DNA of 64,000 nt from positions 331,260-395,259 of the forward strand of contig NZ_BMRB01000002.1 of assembly GCF_014648415.1 (NCBI RefSeq). Direction: 5' to 3'. This DNA is from Actinokineospora fastidiosa (GTDB lineage: Bacteria > Actinomycetota > Actinomycetes > Mycobacteriales > Pseudonocardiaceae). Positions 8,097 through 16,100 of this stretch are shown here, piece after piece. Under the pieces are notes generated by a model that did no database searches, was not told the origin of the DNA, and worked only from the letters and a program-made list of their open reading frames with translations. Both the position numbers and the translations under genes were made by a program. Position 1 is the first letter of the stretch. Each line of letters opens with the position of its first letter.

Positions 8097-9695
8097 TCAC
8101 GGGGCGGTCGGTTCGTCGTCGAGCAGCCGGGCGAGCGCCTTCTTGTCCAGCTTGCCGACGGGGGTGCGCGGCAGGTCGCTGAGCGGCCGCACGTCGTCGA
8201 CCGTCTTGTAGGCGGCGAGGCCGCGGTCGGACAGGTACGCCGCCAGGTCCCTTCGGGTGGGCACGGTGGACCCGGCGGGCACGATGAAGGCGACGGAGCG
8301 CTCGCCGAGGACCGGGTCCGGCGCGGGCACCAGCGCGACCGACCGGATCGCCGGGTGGGCCTGCAGGTGGCCTTCCACCTCGGGCGCGGCGAACTTCTCC
8401 CCCGCCCGCTGGATCTGGTCCTTCCGGCGGCCCACCACGACGATGTGTCCCGACGGCAGACGCCGCACGAGATCGCCTGTGCGGTAGTACCCGTCGACGA
8501 ACGCGGTGGCGTTGTGCTCAGGGGCCCGGTAGTAGCCGCGCAGCGTGTACGGCCCCTTGACGAGCAGTTCACCGACCTCGCCGTCCGGCACGTCGACATC
8601 GTGCTCGTCGACCACGCGCAGTTCGTCGGCAGGCGAGACCGGTGTGCCCTGCGTGGTGGCGATGACGTCGGGCGGATCGTCGAGCCGGGTCAGGCACAGC
8701 AGGCCCTCGGCCATCCCGAACACCTGCTGGACGGTGCAGTCGAAGCTGTCGATCACCTCGCGCGCCAGGTCCTCGGCCAGCCGGGCGCCGCCGATCTGCA
8801 GGACGCGCAGGCTCGACAGGTCCGCTTCCCGGTGCCGCGCCTCGTCGGCCCACACCGGGGCGAGCAGCGGGGTGATCGCCGTGATGGTCACCCGCTCGCG
8901 CTCGATCCAGTCGAAGCAACTGGCCGGGTCCTGGGTGTCGGCCAGCACGACCGTCCCACCGACACCCAGCGTGCCCAGCACGCCGGGGCAGTTCATTGTG
9001 AAGTTGAAGGCCACCGGCAGGGTCGCCAGGTACACCGTGTCCGTGTCCAGCCGGCACACCTCGGCCGCGGCCCTGGCGTTGTAGAGGTAGTCGTCGTGCG
9101 TGCGGGGCACCAGCTTCGGCAGGCCGGTGGTGCCGCCGGAGAGCAGGAGCAGCGCCAGGTCGTCCGGCCGCGCGGAGACGCCGACCGGTCGGGCGCGCGC
9201 CGACATGAGGTCGTCCCACGCGATGAACCCGCTGGTCCCCGGTGCGCCGACGACGATGACGTGGCGCACTGCCGAACAGGCAGCGGCGAGGTCGCGGTAG
9301 TCGAACCGCGCGTGCACGTCCGGGATCACGTGCGCCACGGCGCGGGTCATGCGGGCGAGGTGGGTGATCTCGGTCCGCCGGTGGCCGGGCTGGGCGTGCA
9401 CCGGCACCGCGCCGATCTCCTGCAGCGCGAACCACAGCACCACGAACTCGGCGCGGTTCGGCAGTTGCACGAGCACCGCGTCCCCCGCGCCGATCCCGAG
9501 TTCGCGCAGGCCGCGGGAGACGACGTCGACCTGTGCGCGGAGTTCGGCGTAGGTCAGCCGCACGCGGTCGTCGACCAGCGCGGTCCGGTCGCCGTAGGCG
9601 GCCGTCACCCGCGCGAGGAAGCGGGGAAACGTCTCCCCGCGCCAGTAGCCCTCCGCGCGGTAGCGGGCCGCGTCCGCCTCGGGCCAGGCGTTCAT
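8097..9695 (-). CDS. Salicylate--AMP ligase (aryl acid adenylating enzyme, YbtE/DhbE/PchD type)
   Basis: A 532-residue stand-alone adenylation enzyme expected to activate salicylate with ATP and load it on the aryl carrier domain of NRPS1. Adenylation core motifs are present: LLLSGGTTGLPKLVPRTH (A3), FGMAEG (A5), YYRTGDLV (A7), GRRKDQIQRAGEK (A8) and PRTPVGKLDKKAL with the A10 lysine. The N-terminal segment YWRGETF and the pocket region FNFTMNCPG are typical of the EntE/DhbE/MbtA group. Salicylate rather than 2,3-dihydroxybenzoate is inferred from the adjacent salicylate synthase and the absence of dihydroxybenzoate genes. Start and upstream stop overlap by ATGA at 9692-9695. Confidence 0.93.
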   Translation of the reverse strand: MNAWPEADAARYRAEGYWRGETFPRFLARVTAAYGDRTALVDDRVRLTYAELRAQVDVVSRGLRELGIGAGDAVLVQLPNRAEFVVLWFALQEIGAVPVHAQPGHRRTEITHLARMTRAVAHVIPDVHARFDYRDLAAACSAVRHVIVVGAPGTSGFIAWDDLMSARARPVGVSARPDDLALLLLSGGTTGLPKLVPRTHDDYLYNARAAAEVCRLDTDTVYLATLPVAFNFTMNCPGVLGTLGVGGTVVLADTQDPASCFDWIERERVTITAITPLLAPVWADEARHREADLSSLRVLQIGGARLAEDLAREVIDSFDCTVQQVFGMAEGLLCLTRLDDPPDVIATTQGTPVSPADELRVVDEHDVDVPDGEVGELLVKGPYTLRGYYRAPEHNATAFVDGYYRTGDLVRRLPSGHIVVVGRRKDQIQRAGEKFAAPEVEGHLQAHPAIRSVALVPAPDPVLGERSVAFIVPAGSTVPTRRDLAAYLSDRGLAAYKTVDDVRPLSDLPRTPVGKLDKKALARLLDDEPTAP

Positions 9696-10957
9696 CGAGC
9701 GACCCCTCCCGTCCGGACCACGTCGCGCACGAGCAGGGTCAGCCCGTGCTTGGGACGCATGCCGACGAGACCGGTGGGCGTCGCGTCCCTCGACACCAAC
9801 CAGGGATCGGCGCTCCTGGCGACCTCGGCGAGCGCGGCCTTGACCATGGCCGTCGCCAGCCCGGCCCCGACGCAGCGGTGCGGCCCGCCGCCGAAGGGCA
9901 GGTACTCGTGGCGGCGCGGCCGCGCGCGGTCCCAGCGGCCGGGGTCGAAGCGGAGCGCGTCCGTCCACAGTGCCTTGATGCGGTGCGTGTGGTACGGGCT
10001 GAACAGCAGCGTGGTCCCGGCCGGGAACCGGTGGCCCGCGAAGGCGAACCCGGTCGCCGCGACCCGCTGGGCGACCGCGGTCGCCGGGTACAGCCGCAGC
10101 GTCTCCCGCACCACTTGGTCCAGGTACGGCGGGTCGTCCCCCGCGGACGCCTCGCCGACGATGCCGTCCCACACCGCCCGATCGGACAGCGCACAGTGCA
10201 GCGCCCAGGCGACCGTCGCCGCCGTGGTCTCCGCCCCGGCCGCCCAGAAGCTGACGAGTTGGTCGCAGACCTCGTCCTGGGTCAGGCCGCCGTCGGCCCG
10301 GCTGTCCAGCAGCGCGGACAGCACGTCGGGACCGGACCGGCCGCGCACGCTCTCCTCGGCCACCCACTGCCGGATGACCGCACGGGCGGCGAGAGCGCGT
10401 CGCCACGACGGCAGCCCCCGGCCCTGGAGGCTGCGCACCAGGGGGCCTGCGTCGATCGCCTCGTGGATGGCCTGCAGGTGGGCGTTGAGCCCGTCCGCGC
10501 GGCGCAGCGCGCCGGGCCCGAAGAGGCATTCCGCGGTGGCGTCCCGCAACGCCGAGCGGAGGCGGCCGTACACCTCGACCACGTCGCCCGGCCGCCAGGT
10601 GTCGATCACGGCCGCCACATGCCGCCGCGTGGCGTCCGCGCACCCGGCGAGCCGGTCGGCGGTGAACGCGGGCCGCACCAGCCTGCGCAGCCGCCGGTGC
10701 CGGGGCCCGTCGTTGACCACCAGCGCTCCCGGGCCCGCCAGCGGCTCCAGGGCGGCGAAGGCGCGCCGCCAGCTGAAGAGCTCGGAGTTGCCGATGACGA
10801 ACTCGGTGGCCTCGGGACCGAGCAGCAGGGCGAAGCGGACCGGCCCGGCGCCCACCCACGACACCGGGCCGTTGCGCTCATACAGCCGGTCCATCGTGCG
10901 GTAGGGGTCGGTGGTGAACCGGGCCAGCGCGGTCAGGGACTGGAGCACGGCGTTCAT
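9692..10957 (-). CDS. Cytochrome P450
   Basis: A 421-residue soluble P450. The haem-binding loop FGGGPHRCVGAGLA carries the axial cysteine at residue 362, the I-helix oxygen-activation motif reads AGAETTAATV, and the K-helix ExxR is ETLR. The length fits bacterial class I P450s that use ferredoxin; no redox partner is encoded nearby. Lying between the imine reductase and the salicylate-AMP ligase with 4-base overlaps on both sides, it is probably a tailoring oxidase of the peptide, perhaps hydroxylating the ring or oxidising an azoline to an azole. The coelibactin cluster also contains a P450 (from memory). Confidence 0.93.
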   Translation of the reverse strand: MNAVLQSLTALARFTTDPYRTMDRLYERNGPVSWVGAGPVRFALLLGPEATEFVIGNSELFSWRRAFAALEPLAGPGALVVNDGPRHRRLRRLVRPAFTADRLAGCADATRRHVAAVIDTWRPGDVVEVYGRLRSALRDATAECLFGPGALRRADGLNAHLQAIHEAIDAGPLVRSLQGRGLPSWRRALAARAVIRQWVAEESVRGRSGPDVLSALLDSRADGGLTQDEVCDQLVSFWAAGAETTAATVAWALHCALSDRAVWDGIVGEASAGDDPPYLDQVVRETLRLYPATAVAQRVAATGFAFAGHRFPAGTTLLFSPYHTHRIKALWTDALRFDPGRWDRARPRRHEYLPFGGGPHRCVGAGLATAMVKAALAEVARSADPWLVSRDATPTGLVGMRPKHGLTLLVRDVVRTGGVAR

Positions 10958-12066
10958 CGGCGTTCGCCCCGGCCGACGAGCTCCGGCAGGTCGACGCGCT
11001 CGGGGGTCGGCGGGCGGATGAGCAGCGGCGGGCCGAGCCGTTCGGTGATGTCGTGCCAGATGGCGGTGACCGTGAGCGCCCACTGGCCCGCCACCGTCGC
11101 GCGGTGGCCGTCGGCGATGTCGGCCCTCAGCTCCCCCAGCGCCACTCTGACCGCGTCCGGCCACACCCGGTCGAAGACCTCGCGGAAGGTGGGGCCGTCC
11201 GCGTGGCCCAGCGGCTCGGTGCCCGGCACGTCGAGGCGCGCGGTGCCCGGGCCGTCCATGATCAGCCTGCCGGTCTCATCGCGTTCGCTGTGCATGCGCG
11301 GGCTCCACAGGACCGGGCCGTGGGTGTCGGCGAGGGTGAGCACACCGGACTCGAAGACCAGCGCGAGCCGGTGCAGCAGCAGGGCGTGGTTGTCGGGGTC
11401 GGCCGGGTGGATCTGGTTCTGCACGCGCAGGGACACCGGTGTCGCGCCGATGACCCCGTGCAGGTGGGTGTACGGGCCGGGGGCGTGGGCCAGTCCGTCG
11501 AGGACGGCCGGTGGCGGGACCGCGTCGGCGAAGCGCCACGGCCGGGCGCCGCCGACGGCGCGGGCGATCACGTCGACCAGCGGGTACAGCACCTGGGCGC
11601 CCGCCGTGGCGTCCACGCACAGCGGCCGGTGTCGGCGCCGCAGGACCTCGGCCGCGTCCAGGAACCGGCGCACGGCCGCCACGTGCGGGTAGAACGCGTT
11701 CACCCGGTACCGGACACCGTGGCGGCGGGCGGCGCGCAGGCAGGCCGCCAGCTCATCGGGGTGCAGCAGGTGTTCCTGCAGCACATGGATACCCCTGGCC
11801 ATCAGGCGTTGGGACAGCTCGGCCCCCGAGCCGCCCGCGACGGCAGCGCGGACGACGACGCAGGCGATGTCGAGGTCGTCGGGCAGGTCGTCGACGTCGC
11901 GGTAGCAGGGCACGCCGTAGGCGTCGGCGCACTGCCGCGACGCCGCGCTGCCCCGCGACAGCACGCCCGCCAGGTCGACCGTCGGGTCGTCGTGCACGGC
12001 ACGCAGGTAGACGCGGCCGAACGACGTGCCGCAGACGAGGACGCGGGGTCGGTCCGCGCTGCTCAC
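10954..12066 (-). CDS. Thiazolinyl imine (imide) reductase, PchG/Irp3/YbtU type
   Basis: A 370-residue NADPH-dependent oxidoreductase. The N-terminus VLVCGTSFGRVYLRAV is the nucleotide-binding motif of the PchG/YbtU family. Other matching stretches are VLQEHLLHPDELAACLRAAR, RVNAFYPHVAAVRRF and LRVQNQIHPADPDNHALL. In pyochelin and yersiniabactin synthesis the homologue reduces a carrier-bound thiazoline to a thiazolidine, so at least one ring of the product should be reduced. The start is GTG 12066, overlapping the stop of the upstream oxidoreductase by 4 bases. Longer upstream extension of this frame is arginine-rich shadow. Confidence 0.92.
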   Translation of the reverse strand: MSSADRPRVLVCGTSFGRVYLRAVHDDPTVDLAGVLSRGSAASRQCADAYGVPCYRDVDDLPDDLDIACVVVRAAVAGGSGAELSQRLMARGIHVLQEHLLHPDELAACLRAARRHGVRYRVNAFYPHVAAVRRFLDAAEVLRRRHRPLCVDATAGAQVLYPLVDVIARAVGGARPWRFADAVPPPAVLDGLAHAPGPYTHLHGVIGATPVSLRVQNQIHPADPDNHALLLHRLALVFESGVLTLADTHGPVLWSPRMHSERDETGRLIMDGPGTARLDVPGTEPLGHADGPTFREVFDRVWPDAVRVALGELRADIADGHRATVAGQWALTVTAIWHDITERLGPPLLIRPPTPERVDLPELVGRGERR

Positions 12067-13199
12067 AACAGCCCCTCCTCGATCACTGTCGCCCCCCGTT
12101 CGTGGTCCCGGACGTCGAACACGGGCAGCGCGCCGAGGTCGCGCACGCCTTGCAGCGTCGCTTCGGGGTGCAGGACATCGTCGGCGTAGTGCAGGCCGCG
12201 GGGGATCTCCCCGTTCACCACCGCGCGGACGGTCAGCGCGGCGGTCGCGGCGGTCAGCTCGAAGCTGCTGCCCGTCTTCAGCACCGCGGTGCGCCCGGCC
12301 GTCCCGGAGCACAGCGTGAAGGCCATGAGGTAGTAGGGGTCCTGGCCCGCGCGATCCACCTCGCCCGCCGCCATCAGCTCGTCCACGGCCGCGTCGAGCG
12401 CGGCGGGGTCGCGCGGCACGCGCCCGCGCAGCCGGGTCAGGGCGGGCCGCAGGCGGGTTCCGGTGAACACGTTGAACCAGTCGAGCGCCGCAAGACCGCT
12501 CGTCCGCGCCAGGCGGGCGCTGTCGGCGGTGAGGAACGGCATCAGGCCGACCCGGCCGGGGAAGTGCGGCAGCTCGACGTCCTCGGCGGGCGCGAGCGCG
12601 CCGGAGACCGGGCGGCCGTCCCGCCACGCGGCAAGGGCCTCGCCGTACCAGTGGCCGCTGTGCCCATTGCTGTCGAGCCCAGTGCTGTCGAGCCCGGTGC
12701 TGTCGACCGAGAGCACCAGGTCGCCCGCCGACGCGCGGCCGAACCGCTCGATCCCGCCCGCGTGCACGACCAGTTCCGCGCCCGCGAGGCTGTCGCCCGC
12801 CGCCAGCACGCGGGGCACCAGGTTCGCCAGCCCCGGCAGCATGCCAGCGGAGAGGACCACGCAGGTGCCCGGGTCCGACCCGGCCAGCAGGTGGTAGGCC
12901 GGTTGGTCCCCGGACACGTCGACATAGTGGGCGCCCGCGGCGAGCGCCGCCCTGGCCACCCGGTCCAGCAACAGGTAGGACGGCCCGGCGCAGTTGAGCA
13001 CCAGGTCGGCGTCGGCGCAGAAGCGCGCCAACGACACCGGGTCGTCGGCGTCGACGTGGACCGGCTCGGCGAAGCCGTCCCGGGGCGGTGTGCGACGGAA
13101 GCCCGCCCGCACCTCGCCCACGCCCAGCTCCCGCAGCATGCCCACCGCCGCCCGCCCCACCAGCCCGGCGGCCCCGAGGACCGCGACGGACGCGCTCAC
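12063..13199 (-). CDS. Saccharopine dehydrogenase-like NAD(P)-binding oxidoreductase
   Basis: A 378-residue protein with an N-terminal Rossmann fold (VAVLGAAGLVGRAAVGML), the motif DLVLNCAGPSYLL, and GAHYVDVSGDQ, all characteristic of the saccharopine dehydrogenase NADP-binding family. The C-terminal half has the family's alpha/beta domain. The substrate is unknown. Between an NRPS with a TE and an imine reductase, it may reduce or rearrange a heterocycle or release intermediate. Residues about 164-178 contain tandem pentads (DSTGL, DSTGL, DSNGH), produced by three 15-bp direct repeats at 12668-12712. The start is GTG 13199, overlapping the NRPS2 stop by 4 bases. Confidence 0.85.
   Translation of the reverse strand: MSASVAVLGAAGLVGRAAVGMLRELGVGEVRAGFRRTPPRDGFAEPVHVDADDPVSLARFCADADLVLNCAGPSYLLLDRVARAALAAGAHYVDVSGDQPAYHLLAGSDPGTCVVLSAGMLPGLANLVPRVLAAGDSLAGAELVVHAGGIERFGRASAGDLVLSVDSTGLDSTGLDSNGHSGHWYGEALAAWRDGRPVSGALAPAEDVELPHFPGRVGLMPFLTADSARLARTSGLAALDWFNVFTGTRLRPALTRLRGRVPRDPAALDAAVDELMAAGEVDRAGQDPYYLMAFTLCSGTAGRTAVLKTGSSFELTAATAALTVRAVVNGEIPRGLHYADDVLHPEATLQGVRDLGALPVFDVRDHERGATVIEEGLL
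12668..12712. repeat. Three 15-bp tandem repeats inside the oxidoreductase gene
   Basis: Units of the form TGCTGTCGAGCCC(A/G)G lie at 12668-12682, 12683-12697 and 12698-12712, the last diverging at its 3' end. The period of 15 keeps the frame and encodes repeated pentads. The same 15-bp period appears in the NRPS2 array near 17350-17570. Confidence 0.85.
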
Positions 13200-16100
13200 C
13201 CACCACCCCCGGTCAGCAGCGTGCCCAGGCCCTCGGCCGACACGCAGCCGAAGTGGTCGCCGGGGATGTCGCGGACGGTCAGCTCGCCCACGCAGATCCG
13301 CTGCCAGAACGCGCCGACGTCGGCGCGGGTGCCGGGCAGGAGCGTCGACGAGTCGCTGTTGCGCAGCAGGGTGACCGAGCCGAGGTAGGGCTCCGGGACG
13401 TGATGGGACACCGCGAGCATGGTGTGCCGGAACACGTCGAGGAGCCGGGTGAACTCGGCCAGGTTCTGCTCACCGAGGTGGTAGGCCCCGGTCCCGCACG
13501 TGGCCCGGTGCAGCGCGGCGACGCGGTCCTCGCGGGAGCGTGCCGCCAGCGCCCGGAAGCGCTCGCCGATCTCGCCGTGCTGGCCGGTGAGGCTCGCGAG
13601 CGCGCCGTCCGGGACGCACTGCGGCGACTCGTCCAGGATGGCGCGGACGGCGCCGCCGAAGGCGTCGGCGTCGGCTGGCAGCCCGGCCGCCGCCATGTCG
13701 ACCCCGGCGGCGAGGGCGAACACGTACTCCACCAGCAACTCGTCGTGGACCGCTGGCGGACGGTAGGAGCTGATCACGGTCAGCTCGTCCACCGTGGCCC
13801 CGGCCTCGGTGAGCGTGCGCGCGATCTCGGTGGCAAGCAGGCCGCCCACGCAGTAGCCGGTGAGCCGGAACCGCTCCCCCACGCCGAGCAGGCTCTCGGC
13901 GTAGTCCGCCGCGAGCCGGTCGATGACCACCTCGGCGGGCAGCGCCAGGTACCGGTCGTGGTCGTCGAGCTGCAACCCCGCCAGCCTGCCGGGGTACGCG
14001 GCCCGCAGGTGCGGCAGGACCGCCCGGTAGGGCTGCAGCGAACCGGACCCGGCGTGCACGAGCACGCAGGCGGCCTGATCGCCGGTCGGGCCGTCCAGCC
14101 AGATCAGCCCCGAGGACGTGGCCGCCGCGTCCTGCGACGTCGGCTGGGCGGAGCGCAGGTAGCTGGCCAGACCCCGGACCGTGGCGTCCCGCAGCAGGTG
14201 GCGGAGCAGTTCCGGCCATTCCAGTCCGGCGGCCTCCGGTTCGCGGTCGCGGAGCAGGCCGACCATGCGCGACAGCAGCAGGGAGTCCCCGCCGAGGGAG
14301 TAGAAGTCCTTACCCCGGTCCACCTGGTCGACGCCGAGCAGTTCGGCCCACAGCGCGGCGATCCGGCGTTCCAGGTCGTCGGCGGGCTCCTCGACCGCCA
14401 CGACGTGGTCACCGGGGTCGGGATCGGCGGCCCAGGCCGTCAGCGTGGCGCGATCGGTCTTGCCGTTGGCGGTCCTCGGGATGGCGTCCACCAGTTCGAG
14501 GCGCGGAGGCACCATGTGGTCGGGCAGCCGCCGGGCCAGGTGCGCGCGGAGGTCGTCAGTGGTCAGCCTCGCGCGGTCGGTCTTGAACCGCGCCAGGAAC
14601 AGCCCCTGCCCCGACGCGGCCAGCGCGTGGTCGGCAGGCGGCAGGCACAGCGGCTCCTCGGCTCCCGCCCGTTCCAGCAGCGTGAGCCACTGGTCCCTGG
14701 TGAAGAACGCCTGCCCGGTCTCCTTGCGCAGGTCGGTGAACCGGGTCAGCTCGCTGAAGAACTCGAACTCCATCGACACCAGCAGCGGGAAGTTGTGCCG
14801 CTTCGTCGGTTCGAGGAACACCAGCCAGCCGCCCGGGGCCAGCACCTCGCGCAGCCGGGCGAGCACCTCGTCGGCGTCGCGCGAGTTGTGCAGGACGTTG
14901 GCGCAGATGATGACATCCGCGCTGTTGGGCGGCAGGCCCTGCGCGCGGGCGTCGACGTTGATGTCGAAGCGGCCGTAGCGCACCCACGGGTGGTCGGCGA
15001 ACTTCTCCCGCGCGGCGTTGAGGAAGAACTCGGAGATGTCGGTGAACAGGTAGTCCGGCTCGAACTCCGCGAGCGCGGGGATCAGGTCGGTGCTGGTGCC
15101 CGCGATCCCGCCGCCGACCTCCACCACCCGCATCCCGCCGCGCGGGTGGCCGGACGCGATCGCGCGCACGGCGGCGATCACCATGCGGTGCACGCTGTGG
15201 CCCACCAGGTTCTCCCGGTAGACCGCGTGGGCAGCGCCGATCTCGCCGCCGGGGAACAGCAGGTCGCGCACGTCGAGCCTGCCGTCGAGCAGTTCGTCGA
15301 GGCGGCCCGCGCAGGTGCGGATGTACTCGAGGGTGGCCGCGCCGTAGCCCACGCGCTCGTTCAGCTCCCCGATGCGCTGCCAGGCCGCGTCGATGTCGGA
15401 CCCGGTCGCGGGGACGAGATCTCGGTAGCGCCCCGACGCGGGGTCGACGCGCACCGCCCCGGCGTCGGCCAGTGCGGCCATCCACCGGCGCAGCAGGCTG
15501 TGCTGTGCTGCCGAGACCCCGGTGGCCTCGGCGATCGCGGCGAGGTCGTGCTGGTCCGTGGTCTCGGCGAACAGCCCGGCGGCGCGCAGGCGGGCCGCGA
15601 TCGAGAGGACGGCGACCTCGTCCACGGCCCGCATCAGCGCGGTGAAGTCGCCGCCGCCGAGTTCGGCCTCGATCGCCGCCGCGGTCGACGCGGCGGCGGC
15701 CGCCGCAGCCGAGTCCTCGGGCGGCACGCCGCGGGCAGGTTCGGCGAACCCGGCCAGCCTGCGGGCGCCCCGGTCGCCGACGGCGACCACGGCCGCGTCG
15801 GCGACCGCCGGGTGCGCGCGCGCCGCCGCCTCGATCTCGCCGAGTTCGACGCGGTGGCCGCGGACCTTGACCTGGGTGTCCTCGCGGCCGAGGAACTCGA
15901 TCGTCCCGTCGGGCAGGTACCGGCCCAGGTCGCCGGTGCGGTAGAGGCGTTCCCCGGTGCGCGGGTGCGTCACGAACCGCGCCGCCGTGCGTTCGGCGTC
16001 GCCGAGGTAGCCCTCGGCCAGGCCCATGCCGCCGATGTGGAGGTCGCCCGGCACGTAGTCCGGGCAGTCCTGACCGGCGGCGTCGAGGACGTGGAAGGTC

